Assembly: GCA_919902485.1 (NCBI GenBank)
Contig: CAKKRB010000147.1
Span: forward strand, 1-7,365
DNA length: 7,365 nt
Origin: Omnitrophica bacterium GWA2_41_15
GTDB taxonomy: Bacteria; Omnitrophota; Gorgyraeia; Gorgyraeales; Gorgyraeaceae
Direction: 5' to 3'
Position numbers and translations under genes: made by a program
The notes under the pieces: model-generated
The model's database searches: none
Seen by the model: the letters and a program-made list of their open reading frames with translations, nothing else
Told to the model about the DNA's origin: nothing
In this document: one piece after another, positions 1 through 5,942 of the stretch
How the letters are laid out: each line of letters opens with the position of its first letter
Position numbering within the stretch: the stretch's first letter is position 1

Positions 1-200
1 ACATGGAGAGATTAAAGGAAATTCTAGATGCTGTGGATATTTCTGTAATAGCCTCTGGCGGCATTTCTTCTCTGGAAGATATAAAGAAGTTGAAAGAATT
101 TAAAAATAAGAATTTAGAAGGTGTTATTATCGGCAAGGCGCTGTATGAAGGCAGAATCGATTTAAAGGAAGCCATTAAAATTGCTTCGTTGCCATGTTAA
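1..200 (+). CDS. hisA: HisA, ProFAR isomerase, 3' end only (5' end off the window)
   Basis: This is the C-terminal quarter (about 65 residues) of 1-(5-phosphoribosyl)-5-[(5-phosphoribosylamino)methylideneamino]imidazole-4-carboxamide isomerase, a cytoplasmic (beta-alpha)8 barrel that performs the Amadori rearrangement feeding HisF. The visible part has the phosphate-binding strand-loop IASGGISS and the family tail GVIIGKALYEGRIDLKEA. The frame is open to the window edge, and the Met codon at position 3 is almost certainly internal because a full HisA is about 240 residues. The N-terminal catalytic Asp and the second catalytic Asp region lie off the window. The gene ends in SLPC-stop and overlaps hisF by 7 nt, the usual hisA-hisF order. 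HisF also shares the IASGG motif, but the GKALYEG tail is HisA-type and a complete HisF follows, so the call is secure. Confidence 0.92.
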   Translation, partial: MERLKEILDAVDISVIASGGISSLEDIKKLKEFKNKNLEGVIIGKALYEGRIDLKEAIKIASLPC

Positions 201-952
201 CTAAACGTATAATTCCATGTTTGGATGTGAAAGACGGCAGGGTTGTCAAGGGCGTTAAGTTCCTGAACCTGAAAGATGCGGGAGACCCTGTTGAGGTGGC
301 TCAGTTTTATGACAAAGAAGAGGCAGATGAGATTGTATTTCTGGATATAACAGCCAGTTTTGAAAATAGAAATATTATGCTGGATGTTGTAAAAAGAACA
401 GCAGAAACTGTTTTTATGCCGCTGACAGTAGGCGGGGGTATAAGAAACCTGGAAGACATAAGGCAGCTTTTAAAGGCAGGGGCTGATAAGGTATCTATAA
501 ATACAGCGGCAGTAAAGGATACTGAGCTTGTAAAGAAAGCCAGCGATAAGTTCGGGAGCCAGTGCATTGTAGTTGCCATAGATGCTAAAAAAATCAGCAA
601 GGATCAATGGGAGGTTTATATACACGGCGGCAGGACTCCCACAGGTATTGATGCTATAAAATGGGGCAAGAAGGTTGAAAATATGGGCGCAGGCGAGATA
701 CTTCTTACAAGCATGGATATGGATGGAACAAAGCATGGATACGATATAGAACTTACAAGAAAATTTTCTGAAAATCTTGGAATTCCCATTATAGCGTCAG
801 GAGGAGCGGGAAATCTGGAACATTTACATGAGGCGTTTGTAAAGGGCAAGGCAGATGCAGCGCTCGCAGCGTCTATTTTTCATTATAAAGAATATTCAAT
901 AAGAGAGGTAAAAGAATATTTGAAAAATAGAAACGTCAAAGTGAGGATTTGA
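194..952 (+). CDS. hisF: HisF, imidazole glycerol phosphate synthase cyclase subunit
   Basis: HisF uses ammonia delivered by the glutaminase HisH to convert PRFAR into imidazole glycerol phosphate and AICAR. At 252 residues it has the normal family length. The N-terminus MLTKRIIPCLDVKDGRVVKG places the catalytic Asp at residue 11, and IVVAIDAK places the second catalytic Asp at residue 130, exactly the canonical numbering. Phosphate-binding segments are TVGGGIR (about 78-84) and IIASGGAGN (about 199-207), and the C-terminus AALAASIFHYKEYSI is diagnostic for HisF rather than HisA. The ATG start overlaps the hisA stop by 7 nt with no good Shine-Dalgarno sequence at proper spacing, which suggests translational coupling. 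HisH is not in the window, so it must be encoded upstream or elsewhere. The protein looks intact and typical. Confidence 0.98.
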   Translation: MLTKRIIPCLDVKDGRVVKGVKFLNLKDAGDPVEVAQFYDKEEADEIVFLDITASFENRNIMLDVVKRTAETVFMPLTVGGGIRNLEDIRQLLKAGADKVSINTAAVKDTELVKKASDKFGSQCIVVAIDAKKISKDQWEVYIHGGRTPTGIDAIKWGKKVENMGAGEILLTSMDMDGTKHGYDIELTRKFSENLGIPIIASGGAGNLEHLHEAFVKGKADAALAASIFHYKEYSIREVKEYLKNRNVKVRI

Positions 953-967
953 TACAGGCAAAGACTA

Positions 968-998
968 TGTAGGGGAGGGTTTTAAACCCTCCCCTACA
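968..998. repeat. Perfect 31-nt palindrome between hisF and hisI (GTAGGG family, copy 1)
   Basis: Fifteen bases pair perfectly with fifteen bases around one central T at 983. The core arm is GTAGGGGAGGGTTT (969-982), matched by its reverse complement at 984-997. As RNA it would form a strong GC-rich hairpin. No T-run follows, so it is not a canonical intrinsic terminator. It lies 16 nt upstream of the hisI start, just before that gene's ribosome-binding site GAAAGG (1003-1008). A second copy with compensated differences lies at 6054-6082. The shape resembles REP-like palindromic repeats; assignment to a mobile family is inference. Confidence 0.9.
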
Positions 999-1014
999 AT
1001 GTGAAAGGCATAAT

Positions 1015-1350
1015 ATGAAACAACAAAAATTTAAAATTGCAAATTTAAAATACGATAAAGATGGATTAATACCTGCGATAATACAGGATTATAAGACAGG
1101 CGAAGTCCTGATGATGGCGTATATGAATAAAGATTCCCTTAAGAAAACACTGAAGATTAAAAAAACATGTTTCTGGTCCAGGTCCAGGCAGAAATACTGG
1201 GTAAAAGGCGAGACATCTGGAAATTTTCAAATCGTAAAGGCTGTGTATTATGACTGCGATATGGATACTCTTCTTATAAAAGTAAGACAGGCAGGCGATG
1301 GTGTTGCATGCCATACTGGGAATAGAAGCTGTTTTTACAGAAAGATATAA
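1015..1350 (+). CDS. hisI: HisI, phosphoribosyl-AMP cyclohydrolase (single domain)
   Basis: HisI opens the purine ring of phosphoribosyl-AMP in the third step of histidine synthesis, as a zinc-dependent cytoplasmic enzyme. The 111-residue protein contains the whole cyclohydrolase domain: DGLIPAIIQD (16-25), VLMMAYMN (31-38), SRSRQKYWVKGETSGN (55-70), the metal-binding DCDMD (80-84), and the cysteine motif VACHTGNRSCF (97-107, with Cys99, His100 and Cys106). No HisE (PRA-PP pyrophosphatase) domain follows, so this is the monofunctional form. The start is supported by GAAAGG at 1003-1008, 6 nt upstream. The stop codon is directly followed by the trpE ATG. The first coding bases carry an 11-nt direct repeat (AAATTTAAAAT at 1027 and 1041), an AT-rich stretch that encodes an ordinary-looking N-terminus. 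Confidence 0.97.
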   Translation: MKQQKFKIANLKYDKDGLIPAIIQDYKTGEVLMMAYMNKDSLKKTLKIKKTCFWSRSRQKYWVKGETSGNFQIVKAVYYDCDMDTLLIKVRQAGDGVACHTGNRSCFYRKI

Positions 1351-2829
1351 ATGTATTATCCATCCAAACAAGAATTCATAAAGTTAGCTAAAAAAGCAAA
1401 TATAGTGCCAGTATATAAAGAGATCCTGGCAGATACATTGACCCCTGTTTCGGCTTTCCAGAAAATAGCAAACAACTGTTCGTATTTACTGGAATCTGTG
1501 GAGGGACAGGAGAAGATAGCCAGGTTCTCTTTTATAGGCATAGAGCCTTCAGTTGTATTCAAGAGTAAGGGCAATTTGATCGAGCTGACCAGATTCGGTA
1601 AGGTGAAAAAATATTCTGCAATAGACCCGCTTTTTGAGATCCAGAAAATAATGAATGATTTTAAAGCAGCTGAAATAAAGGGCCTTCCAAGGTTTTCCGG
1701 AGGCCTGGTGGGTTATATGGGGTATGACATGGTCAGATTTTTTGAAAAACTCCCTGATAAAAATCCTGACACTCTTTTAATCCCTGATTCTGTTTTTATG
1801 ATGGCAGACAACCTTGTCATATTTGATCATTCGACGCATAAAGTAAAAATAGTTGTGAATAGCTATTTGGCTCAAGGCTCAAGGCTCAAGGCTCAAGGGG
1901 AATATAAAAGGGCTATAAAAAAGATAGACGAGATTATAGTAAAACTGAATAAGCCAGAAAAGCACGCAAAAAGAAAAACTAAGACTAAAAAGCATAAAAT
2001 CGATTCGAATTTTACAAAAAAAGAATTCGAGGGCCTTGTTAAAAAGGCAAAGGAATACATAAGGGCAGGCGATATTATACAGGTTGTGCCTTCCCAGAGG
2101 TTTCACACAAAATTAAATTGCGAGGCATTTGATGTTTACAGGGCGCTCAGGTCATTGAATCCTTCGCCCTATATGTATTATCTTAATTTTAATGGTCTTA
2201 AAATAGCAGGCTCATCTCCAGAACTTTTGGTCAGGTGCGAGAACGGCATAGTGGAAACCAGGCCTATAGCAGGCACAAGGCCTAGGGGAAAAAACGAAGA
2301 AGAGGATAAAAAACTTGAGAAAGAGCTTCTGGCAGATGTAAAAGAAAGAGCAGAACACGTGATGCTGGTGGATCTCGGCAGGAATGATATCGGCAGGGTT
2401 TGTAAGCCGGGAAGCGTTCAGGTAACAGATTTCATGTTTATAGAAAGATATTCCCATGTCATGCATATAGTCAGTAATTGCAGGGGGATTCTTGATAAAG
2501 GCAGGAATGCATTTGATGTTTTAAGGGCATGTTTTCCAGCAGGCACTGTATCAGGCGCTCCAAAGGTGCGCGCAATGGAAATAATAGATGAACTTGAAAA
2601 TATAAAAAGGGGTTATTACGCAGGCGCAGTGGGATATTTCAGTTTTTCAGGCAATATGGACACCTGTATAACCATCAGGACAATGCTTGTGATAGGCAAA
2701 GACGCTTTTGTACAGGCAGGCGGAGGCATTGTGGCTGATTCAGTGCCTGAAAAAGAATATCAGGAGACAGTTAACAAAGCTAAAGCAATGATCAGGGCTA
2801 TTGAAATAGCAGAACAGGGGCTTTTATGA
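1351..2829 (+). CDS. trpE: TrpE, anthranilate synthase component I
   Basis: TrpE makes anthranilate from chorismate using ammonia supplied by TrpG, and is the committed, feedback-controlled step to tryptophan. At 492 residues it is full length. The N-terminal domain has LLES (46-49), the classic Trp-binding motif, and PSPYM (271-275) completes that allosteric site, so inhibition by tryptophan is expected. The chorismate-binding domain shows IQVVPSQRF (243-251), RPIAGTRPRG (304-313), DLGRNDIGRV (341-350), FPAGTVSGAPK (395-405) and QAGGGIVADSVPEKEY (455-470). The ATG follows the hisI stop with no gap and no strong ribosome-binding site (weak AGAAAG inside hisI), implying coupling. The interdomain linker is odd: residues about 173-182 are encoded by a 7-bp tandem repeat, and about 201-218 are very Lys-rich. 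PabB is the alternative family, but LLES plus the trp neighbours favour TrpE. Confidence 0.97.
   Translation: MYYPSKQEFIKLAKKANIVPVYKEILADTLTPVSAFQKIANNCSYLLESVEGQEKIARFSFIGIEPSVVFKSKGNLIELTRFGKVKKYSAIDPLFEIQKIMNDFKAAEIKGLPRFSGGLVGYMGYDMVRFFEKLPDKNPDTLLIPDSVFMMADNLVIFDHSTHKVKIVVNSYLAQGSRLKAQGEYKRAIKKIDEIIVKLNKPEKHAKRKTKTKKHKIDSNFTKKEFEGLVKKAKEYIRAGDIIQVVPSQRFHTKLNCEAFDVYRALRSLNPSPYMYYLNFNGLKIAGSSPELLVRCENGIVETRPIAGTRPRGKNEEEDKKLEKELLADVKERAEHVMLVDLGRNDIGRVCKPGSVQVTDFMFIERYSHVMHIVSNCRGILDKGRNAFDVLRACFPAGTVSGAPKVRAMEIIDELENIKRGYYAGAVGYFSFSGNMDTCITIRTMLVIGKDAFVQAGGGIVADSVPEKEYQETVNKAKAMIRAIEIAEQGLL
1869..1898 (+). repeat. Heptanucleotide tandem repeat inside trpE, GGCTCAA x 4 plus GG
   Basis: Four exact head-to-tail copies of GGCTCAA run from 1869 to 1896, followed by GG of a fifth. 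Because 7 is not divisible by 3, the repeat reads through all three codon phases and encodes a 7-residue cycle (A-Q-G-S-R-L-K, then A-Q-G). The forward orientation has no stop in any phase; the reverse orientation would include TGA. It sits in the linker between the N-terminal and chorismate-binding parts of TrpE, where extra residues are likely tolerated. Gain or loss of one unit would frameshift trpE. Confidence 0.95.
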
Positions 2830-3395
2830 TTTTAATGATAGATAACTATGATTCATTTACGTATAACTTAGTTCAATATTTTTCTGAGCTGGGCCAGAAG
2901 CTTGTTGTGCACAGGAACGACAAGCTTAATATAAGTGATATTAAAAAATTAAAGCCGAACCACATAGTTATTTCTCCCGGGCCTGGAAGGCCGGCGGATG
3001 CAGGTATTTCAGAAGACGTGATAAAGGAGTTTGGCCCGAAGATCCCATTACTCGGGGTTTGCCTGGGCCATCAGGCAATAGGCGAGGTCTTTGGCGGCAA
3101 TGTGATTCGCGCGGAAAACCTTATGCACGGCAAGACGTCAATGATATATCACGATAACGACCCCTTGTTTAAAGATGTTTCCAGTCCGTTTGAAGCAACC
3201 AGGTACCACTCGCTGATAGTAGAGAAAGAATCCTTGCCTGACGCTCTTCAGATTACAGCCTGGACAAAACATAATGAGATAATGGGCTTAAAGCATAAAA
3301 AATTTCCAGTCTGGGGGGTGCAGTTCCATCCTGAGTCAATATTGACAAAACAAGGAAAACAGTTATTAAAAAATTTTATTATGATGAAACCCTAA
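2826..3395 (+). CDS. trpG: TrpG, anthranilate synthase glutaminase subunit
   Basis: TrpG is a class I glutamine amidotransferase that hydrolyses glutamine and channels ammonia to TrpE. The 189-residue, single-domain protein has the family start MILMIDNYDSFTYNLVQYF, the oxyanion-hole loop ISPGPGRPADAG (49-60), the nucleophile elbow GVCLGHQAIGE (77-87, catalytic Cys79), MHGKTS (100-105), and the His168/Glu170 pair of the triad in VQFHPES (165-171). All catalytic residues are present. Its ATG overlaps the trpE TGA (ATGA), with CAGGGG (2815-2820) 5 nt upstream as ribosome-binding site. The close relative PabA cannot be excluded by sequence, and the subunit may serve both TrpE and a PabB elsewhere, but the gene pairing makes anthranilate synthase the main role. 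The stop codon sits in the loop of a small hairpin. Confidence 0.96.
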   Translation: MILMIDNYDSFTYNLVQYFSELGQKLVVHRNDKLNISDIKKLKPNHIVISPGPGRPADAGISEDVIKEFGPKIPLLGVCLGHQAIGEVFGGNVIRAENLMHGKTSMIYHDNDPLFKDVSSPFEATRYHSLIVEKESLPDALQITAWTKHNEIMGLKHKKFPVWGVQFHPESILTKQGKQLLKNFIMMKP

Positions 3396-3419
3396 AGGGT
3401 TAATTCCATTAAGATGGAA
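3388..3419 (+). other. Hairpin pair spanning the trpG stop codon
   Basis: Two inverted repeats lie back to back: AACCCT/AGGGTT (3388-3393 with 3396-3401) with the trpG TAA at its apex, and TTCCAT/ATGGAA (3404-3409 with 3414-3419) around TAAG. GGGTT at 3397-3401 can pair either with AACCC at 3388-3392 or with AACCC at 3418-3422, so two mutually exclusive folds are possible. The core CCTAAAGG (3391-3398) is also the reverse complement of CCTTTAGG (3425-3432) in the following hairpin. Whether this is a regulatory RNA or a palindromic repeat insertion cannot be told from one copy. Confidence 0.6.
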
Positions 3420-3421
3420 CC

Positions 3422-3439
3422 CAGCCTTTAGGCTGTTTT
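3422..3439 (+). terminator. Terminator-like hairpin between trpG and trpD
   Basis: CAGCC (3422-3426) and GGCTG (3431-3435) form a 5-bp GC-rich stem around a TTTA loop, directly followed by TTTT (3436-3439). This is the shape of a short intrinsic terminator, placed 20 nt before the trpD start, inside what otherwise looks like a continuous trp operon. The stem is short and the T-run only four bases, so termination would probably be partial. It could reduce trpDCF expression relative to trpEG, or be part of a palindromic repeat without regulatory function. Confidence 0.5.
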
Positions 3440-3459
3440 AACTATGGAGAAAGGGTGTT

Positions 3460-4512
3460 ATGATTAGAGAATGTATCGGCAAGGTTGTGGAAGGCAATGA
3501 CCTGACGCGCGAAGAGATGATAGCCTGCATGAACGAGATAATGACAGGGGAGGCTACCCAGGCCCAGATAGGAAGTTTCATAACTGCTCTCAGGTTGAAA
3601 GGCGAGACAGTTGAAGAGATTACAGGCGCTGCGATTGTTATGCGCGAAAAAGCCACCAGGATCAGCGTAGGTAATAATCTTGTGGACCTGGACAGGGATG
3701 ATATAAATATAGACAGGGAAACTATTGTTGATACCTGTGGAACCGGAGGAAGCGGTACAAACACTTTTAATATCTCTACGACAGTTGCTTTTGTGGTGAG
3801 CGGCGCAGGGTTAAGAGTAGCAAAGCACGGCAATCGCGGAGTTTCAAGCCTTTGCGGCAGCGCAGATGTAATAAAGGCGCTCGGCGTTAATATTGATATA
3901 TCCCCTGAAAAAGTAAAAGAATGCATAGATAAAATAGGAATAGGATTTTTATACGCGCCTCTTTTTCACGGCGCAATGAAATTTGCAATAGGCCCGAGGC
4001 GCGAAATAGGCATAAGGACCATATTCAATATTCTTGGTCCGCTTACAAATCCTGCCAGCGCTACATCTCAGGTGCTCGGGGTGTATGAAGAAGCGCTGAC
4101 TGATAAGCTTGCGAATGTGCTGAATAACCTGGGGTCTAAAAGGGCATTTGTGGTACACGGCCTGGATACCCTGGATGAAATAACCATTACAGGCGAGACA
4201 AAAATATCTGAGTTAAAGAATAAAAAAGTCACTGGATATTACATTAAACCGCAGGATTTTGGCATAAAAAAAGCAGATCTGGATGATATAAAAGGCGGGA
4301 CTATTGAAGAGAATGCAGCTATTGTAAAAAAAGTTCTTGAAGGAGAAAAAGGGCCGAGACAGGACGTGGTTTTATTAAACGCTTCTGCCGCGCTTATAGC
4401 AGGAGGAATGGCAAAGGATTTTAAAGAGGGGATTGAGATAGCCAGGGCATCCATAGAATCAGGCAAGGCTAGAGAGAAGCTTAAGATGCTTATAGAATTT
4501 ACAAATAAATAA
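3460..4512 (+). CDS. trpD: TrpD, anthranilate phosphoribosyltransferase
   Basis: TrpD transfers phosphoribose from PRPP to anthranilate. The 350-residue protein is slightly longer than the usual 335-345. It has the N-terminal helical domain (TREEMIACMNEIMTGEATQAQIGSF, about 16-40), the PRPP-binding DTCGTGGSGT loop (91-100), NISTT (104-108), KHGNRGVSS (122-130), FHGAMKFAIGPRREIGIRT (169-187) with the anthranilate-site arginine region, NILGPLTNP (190-198), and the acidic Mg-binding LDTLDE (235-240). A short acidic insertion (about 70-88) precedes the glycine-rich loop and explains the extra length. The ATG follows GGAG (3446-3449), and the stretch to the start includes AAAGGG. It is separated from trpG by 64 nt of hairpins and from trpC by 1 nt. 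The related NMN/thymidine phosphorylases are excluded by the TrpD motifs. Confidence 0.97.
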   Translation: MIRECIGKVVEGNDLTREEMIACMNEIMTGEATQAQIGSFITALRLKGETVEEITGAAIVMREKATRISVGNNLVDLDRDDINIDRETIVDTCGTGGSGTNTFNISTTVAFVVSGAGLRVAKHGNRGVSSLCGSADVIKALGVNIDISPEKVKECIDKIGIGFLYAPLFHGAMKFAIGPRREIGIRTIFNILGPLTNPASATSQVLGVYEEALTDKLANVLNNLGSKRAFVVHGLDTLDEITITGETKISELKNKKVTGYYIKPQDFGIKKADLDDIKGGTIEENAAIVKKVLEGEKGPRQDVVLLNASAALIAGGMAKDFKEGIEIARASIESGKAREKLKMLIEFTNK

Positions 4513-4513
4513 C

Positions 4514-5311
4514 ATGAAAGATTTTTTAGAGGATATAATTAATTTAAAGAAAAAAGAGATAGGCGCTGCAAATGCCAAAAGGCCTATTGCGGATATTATT
4601 GATTCCAAGAGGCTTTCGAAAAGCATCAGGCCTTTTAAAGAAGCTATCTCAGGCGGAAACAGCCTGAACCTTATTGCGGAAATAAAGAAGAAAGCCCCTT
4701 CTGCGAAAAAGATATTTTTCAGGAAACTGGATGTGGCCGGCATAGCAAATGCGTATAAGTCAGAAGGCGCAAAGGCAATATCAGTGCTCACGGATAAGAA
4801 GTTTTTCGGAGGAAGCCTTCTTCATATAAATGAAGTCAAGCGTGCTGTTGACCTGCCTGTCCTGAGAAAAGATTTCATAATAGATGAATATCAGGTTTAT
4901 GAATCGCGTTATTTCGGCGCAGACGCCATACTTTTGATAGCAAGGATCCTTTCCGTGGATCAGATAAAAAGTTTTATGCATCTTGCTAAAAAGATAGGCA
5001 TGGATGCCATTGTTGAGGTCCATGATGAAGCTGACCTGGAAAAGGCATTGTTAGCTAGCCCTGAAATAATAGGCGTTAATAACAGAGACCTGGATACTTT
5101 TCAGGTATCTGTTGAAAATACGCTCAGGATTATTCCAAAGATACCGGAAGGCATTGTAAAAGTGAGCGAGAGCGGCATAACAAAAAGGGAAGACGTTGAT
5201 GCCTTAAGGAAAATGGGAGTAAATGCGGTTTTAATAGGCGGCGCGTTTCTATCAGCCGGTGATATCGGAGGCAAGATAAAGGAAATAATGTCTTATGAGA
5301 GTCAGGGTTAA
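4514..5311 (+). CDS. trpC: TrpC, indole-3-glycerol phosphate synthase
   Basis: TrpC decarboxylates and cyclises CdRP to indole-3-glycerol phosphate in a (beta-alpha)8 barrel. The 265-residue protein is full length and monofunctional (no fused TrpF). Catalytic residues line up with the Sulfolobus enzyme: Glu56 and Lys58 in AEIKKK, general-acid Lys119 in VLRKDFI, Glu168 in VEVHDE, Asn189 in GVNNRDL, and Glu219-Ser220 in VSESGI. One deviation: the usual SPS-x-G phosphate/substrate loop after the first Lys reads A-P-S-A-K (61-65), with Ala in place of the first Ser and no Gly. The start lies 1 nt after the trpD stop with no visible Shine-Dalgarno sequence, so translation is probably coupled to trpD. 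The 3' end overlaps trpF by 17 nt. Confidence 0.96.
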   Translation: MKDFLEDIINLKKKEIGAANAKRPIADIIDSKRLSKSIRPFKEAISGGNSLNLIAEIKKKAPSAKKIFFRKLDVAGIANAYKSEGAKAISVLTDKKFFGGSLLHINEVKRAVDLPVLRKDFIIDEYQVYESRYFGADAILLIARILSVDQIKSFMHLAKKIGMDAIVEVHDEADLEKALLASPEIIGVNNRDLDTFQVSVENTLRIIPKIPEGIVKVSESGITKREDVDALRKMGVNAVLIGGAFLSAGDIGGKIKEIMSYESQG

Positions 5312-5942
5312 GTTTTGCGGTATAACATCAGTTGAGGACAAGGACAGCGCCATAAAAGCAGGGGCTGATGCAATCGGCCTTGTATTTTTTAAGGATAGTC
5401 CGCGTTTCGTCGCATTGGAAAAAGCAGAGATAATTGCGAAAGATACCCCGCCTTTTGTAAGCATCGTGGGAGTTTTTGTTAATGAAAGACTGGATTTTAT
5501 TGAAGAATGCGTTGAAAGATGCAATCTGAATGCTGTGCAGATACATGGTGATGAAGACGTGAATTATTGTTTAAAGTTTAAAGATTTAAAGCTGCAAGGT
5601 GTAAAACTCATAAAAGGCATAAGGGTTAGAGACAGGGAAAGCCTTTCTGTAATAGAAAATTGCCCTGCAGACGCAATACTTCTGGATGCGTATAAAAAAG
5701 ACGCGTATGGAGGGACAGGCCAGGGTTTTGACAGAACCTTGGCTATTATTGCAAAAGAATATGGTAAAAACCTAATCATATCAGGCGGCCTTAGCACTGA
5801 TAATGTCTATGACATAATCAAAGAAGTAAAGCCATACGGCGTAGATGTCTCCTCAGGAATCGAATCCAGCCCAGGTAAGAAGAACATAGAACTAATGGAA
5901 GAGTTCATCCAGGAAGTCCACAGAGCAGAGCAACCCCGTTAA
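5295..5942 (+). CDS. trpF: TrpF, phosphoribosylanthranilate isomerase
   Basis: TrpF converts phosphoribosylanthranilate to CdRP, the substrate of TrpC, by an Amadori rearrangement analogous to that of HisA. The 215-residue barrel has VKFCGIT with the catalytic-base Cys8, GADAIGLVFFKDSPRFV (23-39), VGVFVNE (58-64), AVQIHGDED (80-88), the catalytic-acid Asp131 in ILLDAY, GGTGQGFD (139-146), LIISGGLSTDNV (160-171) and GVDVSSGIESSPGKKN (182-197). The ATG overlaps the trpC end by 17 nt and has AAAGGA (5278-5283) upstream at 11-nt spacing. The C-terminal tail HRAEQPR is slightly longer than usual, and the stop codon lies inside the left arm of a long hairpin, so the tail may have been reshaped by that element. 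A separate HisA is present, so this need not be a dual PriA-type enzyme. Confidence 0.97.
   Translation: MRVRVKFCGITSVEDKDSAIKAGADAIGLVFFKDSPRFVALEKAEIIAKDTPPFVSIVGVFVNERLDFIEECVERCNLNAVQIHGDEDVNYCLKFKDLKLQGVKLIKGIRVRDRESLSVIENCPADAILLDAYKKDAYGGTGQGFDRTLAIIAKEYGKNLIISGGLSTDNVYDIIKEVKPYGVDVSSGIESSPGKKNIELMEEFIQEVHRAEQPR

Noticed and set aside
3..5. ATG at position 3 as a true start of a 65-residue protein
   Set aside because: The frame is open to the window edge and the residues match the interior of HisA, so this Met is internal to a truncated gene.
307..849. Minus-strand open frames across hisF (and similar ones across hisI, trpE, trpD, trpC and trpF)
   Set aside because: They lie wholly inside well-supported plus-strand genes, lack recognisable domains and have no ribosome-binding support; they are antisense shadows.
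968..998. Palindrome as a rho-independent terminator ending the his operon
   Set aside because: No T-run follows, hisI continues the same pathway right after it, and a near-identical palindrome lies in the apgM leader, where a terminator would be unlikely.
1027..1051. 11-nt direct repeat AAATTTAAAAT at the 5' end of hisI, as a possible repeat insertion or alternative later start
   Set aside because: The encoded residues align with the normal HisI N-terminus leading into DGLIPAI, and the ribosome-binding site fits the upstream ATG. Lys/Phe/Leu-rich AT codons explain the repeat.
1290..1351. A trp leader peptide or T-box/attenuator in front of trpE
   Set aside because: There is no intergenic space: the hisI coding sequence runs up to the trpE ATG, and no Trp-rich short frame or terminator/antiterminator pair is visible there.
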